A stretch of 64,000 nucleotides of DNA from an uncultured Prevotella sp. Its GTDB lineage: Bacteria; Bacteroidota; Bacteroidia; Bacteroidales; Bacteroidaceae. Positions 50,715 through 59,793 of the stretch are shown here, one piece after another; the stretch's first letter is position 1, and each line of letters opens with the position of its first letter. Under the pieces are notes generated by a model. The model saw only the letters and a program-made list of their open reading frames with translations. It did no database searches and was not told where the DNA came from. The position numbers and the translations under genes were made by a program. Where the stretch lies: assembly GCA_905234815.1 (NCBI GenBank), contig CAJOIX010000003.1:1-64000 (forward strand). The letters are read 5' to 3'.

Positions 50715-51329
50715 ATGAGACACTACACCCACATATTGTTGCTCCTCATCTGCCTCCTGCCGTGCCGGCTCTCTGCACAGGTCAAAGACAGCGACCGACT
50801 GGGAATGGCCATCAACTATTTCCAAGACCAGCAATACCACGAGTGTCTCCTCATCCTTGCCGACTTAGACAAAACCTACAAACTGAATCCCCGTTTCCGA
50901 GCCTACCTCGCCGTGTGCCACTACTACGAATGGAACTTTGCCGAGGCATCAAAGATATTCGTTGCAGTGCTGCCGCAGCTCCAAGGGCTCGCACCCCACG
51001 AACAGTCGTTCTATCTCTTCGCCACGGCCGAAAGCCTGTTCTATCAGGACAAATTTGCCGAAGCACGGCCATACTACCAACAAATGATGCCCCTCTGCTA
51101 CCCCAACGAACGCGGCGATGCCTATTACAAAATAGCCTTCTGCCTCATCCGGGAAGAAAACTACGTTGAAGCCTACATCGCCCTCAACCAAGCCCTCACC
51201 TACTATCAGCAATACAGAAACACACAAGACACCCAGCCGCGCATCCGGCAAATAGAAAACATGCTCTACGGCTGTGCCGAAAAAATGCTCACACAAATCA
51301 TCGCCCCAACCAAAACTCTAAACCCTTAA
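50715..51329 (+). CDS. Secreted TPR-like protein
   Basis: Signal peptide MRHYTHILLLLICLLPCRLSAQ followed by helical-repeat-like sequence; 7 bp after the M64 gene. Confidence 0.7.
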   Translation: MRHYTHILLLLICLLPCRLSAQVKDSDRLGMAINYFQDQQYHECLLILADLDKTYKLNPRFRAYLAVCHYYEWNFAEASKIFVAVLPQLQGLAPHEQSFYLFATAESLFYQDKFAEARPYYQQMMPLCYPNERGDAYYKIAFCLIREENYVEAYIALNQALTYYQQYRNTQDTQPRIRQIENMLYGCAEKMLTQIIAPTKTLNP

Positions 51330-51343
51330 AATCGCACATCACT

Positions 51344-53278
51344 ATGGACAAACGATACCTTCGCCTCCTGGCACAATCCTACCCCACCATAGCCGCCGCC
51401 GCCACTGAAATCATCAACCTCGAAGCCATCACCAATCTGCCCAAGGGCACCGAACACTTCCTGGCCGATCTCCATGGCGAAAGCGACGCCTTCCGCCATG
51501 TACTCAAAAACGCCTCAGGCAACATCAAACGGAAAGTGAACGAAATCTTTGGCAACGAGATTCGCGAAACAGAGAAAAAAGAACTCTGCACCCTCATCTA
51601 CTATCCCGAAGAAAAACTCGAACTCATCCGCGCCAACGAAACCGACATCGACGACTGGTACCACACCACCATCCACCAGCTGGTGCGCGTCTGCCGCGAT
51701 GTCTCCAGCAAATACACCCGCAGCAAGGTGCGAAAAGCATTGCCACAGGAATTTGCCTACATCATTGAAGAACTCCTCCACGAGCGGCTCGACGAGAAAA
51801 ACAAAGCCGACTACGTCAATATGATCGTCGATACCATCATCACCACCGACCGCGCCGACGACTTCATCTGCGCACTCTGCAACGTCATCAAACGACTCAT
51901 CATCGACCAGCTCCACATCCTCGGCGACATCTTCGACCGCGGACCTGGAGCACACATCATTCTCGACACCCTGCAAACATACGACCAGTGGGACATACAG
52001 TGGGGCAACCACGACGTCCTCTGGATGGGAGCACGCATCGGCAACGACGCCTGCATCTGCAACGTACTCCGACTCTCCCTCCGCTACGGCAACATGGCCA
52101 CCCTCGAAGACGGCTATGGCATCAACCTCCTGCCACTCGCCACCTTCGCACTCGACACCTATGCCGACGACCCCTGCGACGACTTCCTACCCCGACTCCT
52201 CCGACCCTCCAACATGGACGACAAGACCAAGCAGCTCATAGCCAAGATGCACAAGGCCATCACCATCATCCAACTCAAGACCGAAGCCAACATCATACGC
52301 CGACACCCCGAGTGGCACATGCAAGACCGATGCCTCCTCAACAACATCAACCTCACCAAGCAAGTCTGCACACTCAATGGCCAGGAATACGACATGAAAT
52401 CCTGTTCCTTCCCCACCCTCGTCGGCAACGACTTCGAGCAGCTCACCCCCGCCGAGCAGGAACTCATGCAGAAACTCCACCACTCATTCCGCGTCAGCGA
52501 AAAACTACGCCGACACATAAACACCATCCTCGCCCACGGAAGCATGTTCCGCGTCTGCAACTCCAACCTCCTCTTCCACGCATCAGTACCACTCAATGCC
52601 GACGGCACACTCAAAGAAGTCGAAATCTGCGGCGAACGCTTCGCAGGACGAGCACTCATGGAGCGAACCACACACATCATTCGCGACGCCTTCGCGGCCG
52701 ACACCGAGCCCGAATACAAACAATACGCCCGCGACTATTTCCTCTATCTATGGTGCGGACCAGACTCCCCACTCTTCGACAAATCCAAAATGGCCACCTT
52801 CGAGCGATACTTCCTTATCAATAAAGAAACCCACATCGAAGAAAAAGGCTACTACTTCCAGCTCCGCGACAACCAAGACGTCTGCGACTACATACTCGAC
52901 GCCTTCGAAGTCGATGGCGACAACCGACACATCATCAACGGACACGTACCCGTACATGCATCCCAAGGCGAAAATCCCATCAAGGCCAACGGACGACTCA
53001 TGGTCATCGACGGAGGATTCTCCGAAGCCTACCACACCACAACCGGCATCGCAGGCTACACACTCATCTACCACAGCCGCGGATTCCAACTCGTACAGCA
53101 CGAGCCCTTCACCACCACCAAAGACGCCATACTCAACGGCACCGACATCAAGTCAACCACCCAAATCGTCGAAATGTCCACACACCGTATGCGCGTAGCC
53201 GATACCGACAAAGGCAAAGAACTCCGCGCACAAATCAACGACCACACGCCTACCGCCACGGAACAATATAAAATGTAA
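51344..53278 (+). CDS. fbp: Fructose-1,6-bisphosphatase class III
   Basis: 644 aa; LHILGDIFDRGPGAHIILDTL, WGNHDVLWMGARIGN, NGHVPVHASQGENPIKANGRLMVIDGGFS. Confidence 0.95.
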   Translation: MDKRYLRLLAQSYPTIAAAATEIINLEAITNLPKGTEHFLADLHGESDAFRHVLKNASGNIKRKVNEIFGNEIRETEKKELCTLIYYPEEKLELIRANETDIDDWYHTTIHQLVRVCRDVSSKYTRSKVRKALPQEFAYIIEELLHERLDEKNKADYVNMIVDTIITTDRADDFICALCNVIKRLIIDQLHILGDIFDRGPGAHIILDTLQTYDQWDIQWGNHDVLWMGARIGNDACICNVLRLSLRYGNMATLEDGYGINLLPLATFALDTYADDPCDDFLPRLLRPSNMDDKTKQLIAKMHKAITIIQLKTEANIIRRHPEWHMQDRCLLNNINLTKQVCTLNGQEYDMKSCSFPTLVGNDFEQLTPAEQELMQKLHHSFRVSEKLRRHINTILAHGSMFRVCNSNLLFHASVPLNADGTLKEVEICGERFAGRALMERTTHIIRDAFAADTEPEYKQYARDYFLYLWCGPDSPLFDKSKMATFERYFLINKETHIEEKGYYFQLRDNQDVCDYILDAFEVDGDNRHIINGHVPVHASQGENPIKANGRLMVIDGGFSEAYHTTTGIAGYTLIYHSRGFQLVQHEPFTTTKDAILNGTDIKSTTQIVEMSTHRMRVADTDKGKELRAQINDHTPTATEQYKM

Positions 53279-53316
53279 AAAATTAAGAATGTAATAATTT
53301 AAAAATTAGCCATCCC

Positions 53317-53416
53317 ACTCCTCACTCTTCACTCTTCACTTCTCACTCTTCACTCTTAACTCTTCACTCTTAACTCTTCACTCTTAACTCCTCACTCTTA
53401 ACTCTTCACTCTTAAC
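53317..53416. repeat. Heptad/14-bp tandem repeat (CTCTTCA/CTCTTAA)n
   Basis: ctcttcactcttaa units ending one base before the ATG at 53418. Confidence 0.9.
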
Positions 53417-53417
53417 A

Positions 53418-54899
53418 ATGAAAAACAAACTATTCTTGCTACTCGCAGCCTGCTGCATAGCACTCAACCTCCAAGCACAAGTAGAACGACCAAAACTCGT
53501 TGTCGGACTCGTCGTCGACCAAATGCGCTGGGACTACCTCTACTTCTATAACGATGAATTCTGCGAAGGAGGCTTCAAACGCCTGCTCGCCGAAGGCTAC
53601 TCCTGCGAAAACACCATGATCAACTACGTGCCCACCGTCACAGCCATCGGACACACCAGCATCTACACCGGCACAACCCCGGCACTACACGGCATCGCAG
53701 GAAACAATTTCTACCAAGACGGCAAATCCTTCTACTGCTGCGGCGATGAAACAGTCAAACCCGTAGGCAGCAAAGGAAAAGCCGGACTCATGTCACCACG
53801 CAATATGCTCGCCACAACCATCGGCGACCAACTACGCCTCGCCACCAACTTCTCATCGCGCGTCTTCGGCGTAGCACTCAAAGACCGCGCAGCCATCCTG
53901 CCCGCAGGCCACAGCGCCAACGCAGCCTACTGGTACGACAAAGAAGCAGGACACTTCATCACCAGCACCTACTACATGAACCAACTCCCACAATGGCTCA
54001 ACCAATTCAATCAGCAAAACAAAACCACCGAAGACATCCGGGCCACTGACCAAGGCGTCACACTCACATTCAAACTCGCCGAAGCACTCATCCAAAACGA
54101 GCAACTCGGACAACAACCACAAACCGATATGCTCTGCGTCAGCATCTCATCCACCGACATGATAGGCCACGCCACAGGCACACGAGGCAAAGAAAACCGC
54201 TCCGTCTATCTCCAACTCGACCGAGACCTCGCCCACTTCCTGCAAGTCCTCGACCAACAAGTCGGACCAGGCAACTACCTCCTCTTCCTATCAGCCGACC
54301 ACGGAGCCGTGCACAACCCCAACTACCTCAAGCAGCACCACCTCCCCGGAGCAGGATTCCCCGCATGGGAGGCAGCAAAGGAACTCAACAAGACACTCGC
54401 AAAAAAATACCAAATCAAAGGAAACATCATCCTCGGAACAGGCTCAAACAGCCTATACCTCGACCACAAACTCCTCGACAAAAACAACCTGCAGCGACAA
54501 CAAGTCATCAGCGACATCCGCAACCTCCTCATGCCCGACCCACGCGTAGCCTACGTCGTTGACCGACAAAACGTAGCCACCCAATCCATACCACAACTCC
54601 TACGCGAACGAATCATCAACGGCACACACCCCAAACGCTCCGGCGACATACTCATCATCACCACACCAGGAGTAGTGCCAGGCTCCGACAAACCCGACTA
54701 CATAGGCACAAGCCACGGAGCATGGAACCCATACGACGCACACATACCACTCATCTTCTACGGATGGCACATCCAACATGGCGCCACCGCAGCCACCAAC
54801 CACATCGTCGACATCGCACCAACCATCTGTGCCATGCTGCACATACAGCAACCAAACGCCTGCATCGGACAAGCCATCACCACCGCCTTCGAACAATAA
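53418..54899 (+). CDS. PafA-like alkaline phosphatase family protein
   Basis: Signal peptide; VVGLVVDQMRWDYL, AIGHTSIYTGTTPALHGIAGNNFY, LSADHGAVHNPNYL. Confidence 0.88.
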   Translation: MKNKLFLLLAACCIALNLQAQVERPKLVVGLVVDQMRWDYLYFYNDEFCEGGFKRLLAEGYSCENTMINYVPTVTAIGHTSIYTGTTPALHGIAGNNFYQDGKSFYCCGDETVKPVGSKGKAGLMSPRNMLATTIGDQLRLATNFSSRVFGVALKDRAAILPAGHSANAAYWYDKEAGHFITSTYYMNQLPQWLNQFNQQNKTTEDIRATDQGVTLTFKLAEALIQNEQLGQQPQTDMLCVSISSTDMIGHATGTRGKENRSVYLQLDRDLAHFLQVLDQQVGPGNYLLFLSADHGAVHNPNYLKQHHLPGAGFPAWEAAKELNKTLAKKYQIKGNIILGTGSNSLYLDHKLLDKNNLQRQQVISDIRNLLMPDPRVAYVVDRQNVATQSIPQLLRERIINGTHPKRSGDILIITTPGVVPGSDKPDYIGTSHGAWNPYDAHIPLIFYGWHIQHGATAATNHIVDIAPTICAMLHIQQPNACIGQAITTAFEQ

Positions 54900-54910
54900 A
54901 CCAACCCCCA

Positions 54911-55053
54911 CTGAAAATCAACCACTTACAACCCCCGTTCCAAAAGCTATGCTTTTACCCTTCAAAAGCTATGCTTTCACCCACCAAAAGCTATGCTTTC
55001 GCAACCCGAAAGCATAGCTTTTGAAAAACGGAAGAATAACACCTGAAAAACGG
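54911..55053. repeat. 22-bp-period palindromic array E (4 units)
   Basis: Units at 54942, 54964, 54986, 55008; 31-bp flanks on both sides; CTGAAAATCAA on the left. Confidence 0.9.
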
Positions 55054-55073
55054 AAACTTAAAGACACGAAAAA

Positions 55074-55108
55074 GCCCTTTCGCAATTACTTGCCAAAGGG
55101 CTCATTTT
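55074..55108. terminator. Bidirectional terminator
   Basis: AGCCCTTT...AAAGGGCT stem with T-runs on both strands. Confidence 0.75.
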
Positions 55109-55160
55109 TTATTATTATAACAACTAAAACTTTCCTTTTTGGGGGAAAGCCACTTGGACT

Positions 55161-55250
55161 TTATTTATTGTCCAATTTGTGGCTTACGTGAATGGCCTGT
55201 GCAATCATGATTGCTACTACGGCACTACTAAACAACATTGTTTCCATCAT
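55161..55250 (-). CDS. Putative 29-aa membrane peptide
   Basis: MMETMLFSSAVVAIMIAQAIHVSHKLDNK; A-rich pre-start region, TACTTTTG -7-like box upstream, terminator downstream. Confidence 0.45.
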   Translation of the reverse strand: MMETMLFSSAVVAIMIAQAIHVSHKLDNK

Positions 55251-55484
55251 TTTTCTTCAGTTTTTTAGAGTTAAACTTCTATTCCTGAATTCTTTTCAGT
55301 CAGTCGCTCTCGGCATGACTAAATGTTAATCCTGAAATCTTTTTACCTTAATTGACACTGCAAAAGTAATGCCTTTTCAGCGCCGTTGGAAACAAAATCA
55401 TGAGTTAAGCAAATAAAACGCCCTTTTTTTTGACCTGCGTCAAAACTTTGATACAGGTCAAGCAGAACCCTCGGAAATGGGCAT

Positions 55485-58400
55485 TTAGTCAATCATCATC
55501 GGACCGCCGAAACCGCCGCTGCGCGGGCGAAATCCGCCGCCACCGCTTGGCCGACCGCCCTGACCGCCACGGAACTCTGGCCGACCGAAGTCGGGCCGTC
55601 CCTCACGACCGTGCATCTGCTGCCGCGCATCTTTCGAGCCAAAGAGATTCATCCGGTAAATGACATGGAGCATGGCATACGAATTTATCGCGTTGTACTC
55701 CGTGTCTGTACGCTGCGTAGCGTTGATAGACCGCGAGAGGTTGCTCTGACGGTCAAGAATATCGTAGAACTGCAGCGACACGGTGAGCGGCTTGCCGCGA
55801 AGGAAACCCTGCGATAGCTGCGCGTTCCACACCAGCTCGTTGGTATTGAGCGACGCATCGTTATATCCGCGGCGCGAGTTCATGTGCATCGACGTGTTCA
55901 GCTGTGTGCCCCAGGGAGCGGTGAGCGTAAGCGTACCGCCATAGGCGAACTGCCAAGTGTTCAAATCGGCCGACGACTGCAGTTTGTTCTTCGACGATGT
56001 ATAGGTGAACGAACCGTCGAGCGCAAGCTCCAGCCACGAGTTGCGGTAGGAGCCGGCAATGCGCTCGCTGATAGAGGTAGAGCGCGTGCGGTTCTTGATA
56101 GCCCCGTCAAGCGTTGGCGAGAGCTGAGCCAGCAGCGCCGCATCGGCCAGATAGGCTACATAATTATTATACTGCGCACGCGTAAACGTGTTGATGTTCC
56201 AGTATCCGAGCGTGTCGAGCGACGTGTTATACATCAGCGCCGCGTTCACATCCCAGTTGCCGTTGATATTCTCCGGGCGCGTAGTGCGGCCGCCGGTCGA
56301 TTCGTCGTAGGTCACCAAATCAGAAATAGCGTTGCGCGTATTGCTGTAGTTGATGAATGTCATGATGGCCTGCTGGTGGTCTGGAATGTAGGTATTGTAG
56401 AACAGACGGAAGCGATTGGTGAACGAGGGTTTCAACCCGGGGTTACCCTTGCGAATGTTCAGCGGGTCGCTGTCGTCGGTAATGTCGAGCAGATCGGTCA
56501 TTCCTGGCTGCGAGGTGGTGCCGCGATAGTTGATGCGGAGGTTCGACACTTTATTGAACCGATAGCGGAAATCCAATGTCGGCGAGAAGTTGGTCACCGT
56601 GCGTGTGGTGTCGGTATGCAGACCCTGATAGTCCTGCGTGAAGTGCGACCGCTGCGGCTGCAGCATCACACCGAAGTTCAGGTTATACTTCTTGCGCACA
56701 AACCGCATCATCACTTCCAGTTCGTGGGTATAGTTCCTATACTCCGAGTATCGGCTCAAGGCCTCGTCGCGATACTGCGCCAAGTCGCCCGACACCCTAC
56801 TGAGATAGCCTGCCCAGCCGCGATAAATCACCGGCACGCCGTCGATGAAGGCTTCGCCCAGGTCGGAAAAATCGAACGTGGAGCGGTCAGACTTCGAGTA
56901 ACTATAGTTGTAGGTATATCCAAACTGCAGGAAGGTGGCACGCCAGAGCGGTTCGCTGTAGGTTGTCTTGAGCGAGTAGCCCCAGTTGCGCGTGGGGGTA
57001 TAGTTGTAGCGGTTGGTCTGATAGTCGGTCAGCCCCAACGAGTTGGTGGCTTGGTAGAGGTGCACGTCCGTGGTAGAGAGCGACTGAGCCAGCGTATTGC
57101 CCCAGTTGCCATCCACGCGGAAGGTGATATTGCGCCCCATGGCGTTCAGGCGGCGGTTGTATTGAAGCATCGACCTCACCGTCTTCGACGTGGAATAGGT
57201 GATTGAAGTGGTCGAGCGCGTGTTGACCAGCAGCCCCAGTTCCTTCATCTTTTCCAGTCCTGCTTCAGACAGCGGACTGTCCACTTGCTCGTAGGGATCG
57301 CTGTTGAAGGCCGCCGAGATGCCCTCCGAGCGGCTGTCGCTGGCAGAATAGGAGAACGAGGGGCGGAACATGATGCTCGTAAGCGAGTCGGGGGTCCACT
57401 CCAGTCGCAGTCGCGCGTCCCACGAGTTGCCGCGGGAATATTGCTGCGTGCGGCTGTTGGTGAAGGCTCCCGTCGAACTCACAAAGTTTTCAATGCTCTG
57501 CAGCGTGTTCAGATCAGCATCGTTGTGGTTCCAACGGATGGAGCCGTCCACTTTCAGCGTATCTTTCTTTTCGTAGTTGAGGTTGGTACCGAGCATTTTG
57601 GTGGCATTCAGTCCCTGCCGTCCAGCCCCGAAACGGCCGAATCCTCCACCGCCGGGGAACCCTTGGTCGTTGGTATTGTTGGCCGAACCGAAGAGCATCA
57701 CGCGCCAATCGTCTTTAAAATAAGCACCCATCAGTTTTTCGGAATAGCGCGAGCGGGTGCCAACGGCAGCATCGGCATTGACAAAGAGGCCGTGGTTCAT
57801 GCCTGGCTTGATGCCAAAGTCGAGCACGGTTTCTTCGTTTCCGTCGTCAATACCGGTCACACGCGAAAGGTCGCTCTTCTCGTCATAGACCTTCAGCTGA
57901 TTGATAATCGACGTTGGCAGGTTCTTCAGCGCCGTCTTTGTGTCGCCGGTCATAAATTCTTTGCCATCGACCTTGATTTTCTTCACTTCCTTTCCGTTGA
58001 TTTTGATAGTACCGTCATCGCTCACCTCGGCACCAGGCAGCCGCTTGACCAGTTCCTCCACGGCCGAGCCTTCGGGGGTGCGATAGGCCGAGGAATTGTA
58101 AACGAAGGTGTCCTCCTTGAGCACTACCTTCCGCGCCTGGGCCGTAACAGTGGTGCCCTTGAGCATGATGGCCTCCGCACCACAGACAATCCGGCCCAGA
58201 ACTACGTTGCCACCATTTTTTATTTCCACACGCTTCGTGGTGGGAAGATAGCCCACGTTGGTAATTTTCACAATGTAAGCACCGTCTTCGGGAGCCTCGA
58301 GCCGGAACTCGCCCTGCTCGTTAGAGAGCGTTCCCTTCACGTAGGTACTGTCGCGACGCAGCAATTGCACAGTGGCCTGTTCAATCACTTCCTTCGTGTC

Positions 58401-58514
58401 GCGGTCGGTGAGCGTACCGGTTATCACACGCTCTTGCGCTTGCAGCGAGAGGCAAGCGGCAAAAAGCAAAATCAGAGAAAAGAATATATTTTTCATTTGT
58501 TCATTGATTTTCAT
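55485..58514 (-). CDS. Outer membrane beta-barrel (TonB-dependent-receptor-like) protein
   Basis: 1009 aa; signal peptide, carboxypeptidase-regulatory-like N-domain, plug-like GTTVTAQARKVVLKEDTF...GTIKINGKEVKKIKVDGKEF, Gly/Arg-rich C-terminus. Confidence 0.88.
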   Translation of the reverse strand: MKINEQMKNIFFSLILLFAACLSLQAQERVITGTLTDRDTKEVIEQATVQLLRRDSTYVKGTLSNEQGEFRLEAPEDGAYIVKITNVGYLPTTKRVEIKNGGNVVLGRIVCGAEAIMLKGTTVTAQARKVVLKEDTFVYNSSAYRTPEGSAVEELVKRLPGAEVSDDGTIKINGKEVKKIKVDGKEFMTGDTKTALKNLPTSIINQLKVYDEKSDLSRVTGIDDGNEETVLDFGIKPGMNHGLFVNADAAVGTRSRYSEKLMGAYFKDDWRVMLFGSANNTNDQGFPGGGGFGRFGAGRQGLNATKMLGTNLNYEKKDTLKVDGSIRWNHNDADLNTLQSIENFVSSTGAFTNSRTQQYSRGNSWDARLRLEWTPDSLTSIMFRPSFSYSASDSRSEGISAAFNSDPYEQVDSPLSEAGLEKMKELGLLVNTRSTTSITYSTSKTVRSMLQYNRRLNAMGRNITFRVDGNWGNTLAQSLSTTDVHLYQATNSLGLTDYQTNRYNYTPTRNWGYSLKTTYSEPLWRATFLQFGYTYNYSYSKSDRSTFDFSDLGEAFIDGVPVIYRGWAGYLSRVSGDLAQYRDEALSRYSEYRNYTHELEVMMRFVRKKYNLNFGVMLQPQRSHFTQDYQGLHTDTTRTVTNFSPTLDFRYRFNKVSNLRINYRGTTSQPGMTDLLDITDDSDPLNIRKGNPGLKPSFTNRFRLFYNTYIPDHQQAIMTFINYSNTRNAISDLVTYDESTGGRTTRPENINGNWDVNAALMYNTSLDTLGYWNINTFTRAQYNNYVAYLADAALLAQLSPTLDGAIKNRTRSTSISERIAGSYRNSWLELALDGSFTYTSSKNKLQSSADLNTWQFAYGGTLTLTAPWGTQLNTSMHMNSRRGYNDASLNTNELVWNAQLSQGFLRGKPLTVSLQFYDILDRQSNLSRSINATQRTDTEYNAINSYAMLHVIYRMNLFGSKDARQQMHGREGRPDFGRPEFRGGQGGRPSGGGGFRPRSGGFGGPMMID

Positions 58515-58610
58515 TGTTGTTTTGACGATTTTCGCAGGCGGAAAGTTTAATAGATTGTGAGTTTTTTTTACTTTTGTGAGCGATGAATCGTAAATTTCGA
58601 ACCGCCGACT

Positions 58611-59573
58611 ATGAAAAAAGTCTTTCTCGCTGACGAAAATACTGCCCGCCTGTGCTTACCGCGCTTAGGCTCAAACCTGCCCGTCATCACCATTCCTGCT
58701 GGCGAAGCATATAAATCGCCCGACACCGTGATGCAGATTTGGCACGCGATGGAGCAGATGGGCTTGGACCGGTACTCCACGCTGGTCAATGTTGGCGGCG
58801 GAGTAGTGTGCGACCTGGGAGGCTTTGCAGCCGCCACTTTCAAGCGCGGAATACAGTTTATCAACATCCCCACCACACTGCTCGCCATGGTCGATGCGGC
58901 GGAAGGAGGCAAAACAGGGTTTAACTTCGACGGATTGAAAAATCAGATTGGACTCTTTGCCCAGCCGACAGAGGTGGTAATCAATACTGACTTTTTGGGC
59001 ACATTGCCACACGAAGAACTGATGTCAGGGGCAGCCGAGATGCTGAAACACGGGCTGGTGGGTTCATCCATACACTGGGCCGAGACCATCACATTCAATT
59101 GGGAGCAGCCCGATTTCCATGCCTTAGAACCGATGATTGACCGTTCGCGCGAAATAAAAAAATCCTTCACCGAGCAAGATCCGCTCGATAAAGGACTGCG
59201 CAAGGCATTGAATCTCGGACATACCTTTGCCCACGCCTTTGAAGAATGGGCACTGGAGAAACAACAGCCTCTCCGACATGGCCATGCCGTGGCACTGGGA
59301 CTGGTCTGCGCACTGTATGCGTCGGTCATTAAATTCTGCTTTCCATCGGGCATCCTCCAACAAACCGCTCAATGGGTGAAAGCACACTTCTCGCCGCTGG
59401 GTATCACCTGCGATGACTACCCCCGACTGAAGCAATTCATGCTGAGCGACAAGAAAAACAACGACGGAACGATTCGCTTCACGCTGCTGAAAGATATGGC
59501 CCAGCCCTGTGTTGGGCAAGTTCTCTCCGACACAGAAATCTTTGAGGCTTTCGATTTCCTACGCGAGGGATAG
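58611..59573 (+). CDS. aroB: 3-dehydroquinate synthase
   Basis: GGGVVCDLGGFAAATFKRGIQFINIPTTLLAMVDAAEGGKTGFN, NLGHTFAHAFE, HGHAVALGLVCA. Confidence 0.96.
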   Translation: MKKVFLADENTARLCLPRLGSNLPVITIPAGEAYKSPDTVMQIWHAMEQMGLDRYSTLVNVGGGVVCDLGGFAAATFKRGIQFINIPTTLLAMVDAAEGGKTGFNFDGLKNQIGLFAQPTEVVINTDFLGTLPHEELMSGAAEMLKHGLVGSSIHWAETITFNWEQPDFHALEPMIDRSREIKKSFTEQDPLDKGLRKALNLGHTFAHAFEEWALEKQQPLRHGHAVALGLVCALYASVIKFCFPSGILQQTAQWVKAHFSPLGITCDDYPRLKQFMLSDKKNNDGTIRFTLLKDMAQPCVGQVLSDTEIFEAFDFLREG

Positions 59574-59583
59574 TCGAACGAGA

Positions 59584-59793
59584 TTACAGGTCGCCTTCGA
59601 GGTCGAAGTCAAAGTCGTGCCAGCGGGGTGCAGCCGAGCCACCGCCAGGCATATCACCTTCGTCATCGTGAACTTCTCCATCCTGGCTGCCATTTTCTAT
59701 GTCACGATCACCAGGGGAGGTAACCATGATTTGCTGCAGATGAATCGTTATTATATGGCACCGAGGAGCTATATAAAGTTTGGAAGTCTTCAT
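59584..59793 (-). CDS. Small protein (69 aa) directly coupled to the BspA-like gene
   Basis: MKTSKLYIAPRCHIITIHLQQIMVTSPGDRD...; ATG immediately follows the upstream TAA (TAAATG). Confidence 0.65.
   Translation of the reverse strand: MKTSKLYIAPRCHIITIHLQQIMVTSPGDRDIENGSQDGEVHDDEGDMPGGGSAAPRWHDFDFDLEGDL

Noticed and set aside
51988-52824. 278-aa ORF rich in R/P/H within fbp
   Set aside because: Out-of-frame artefact of the C-rich coding strand; fbp frame has full domain conservation.
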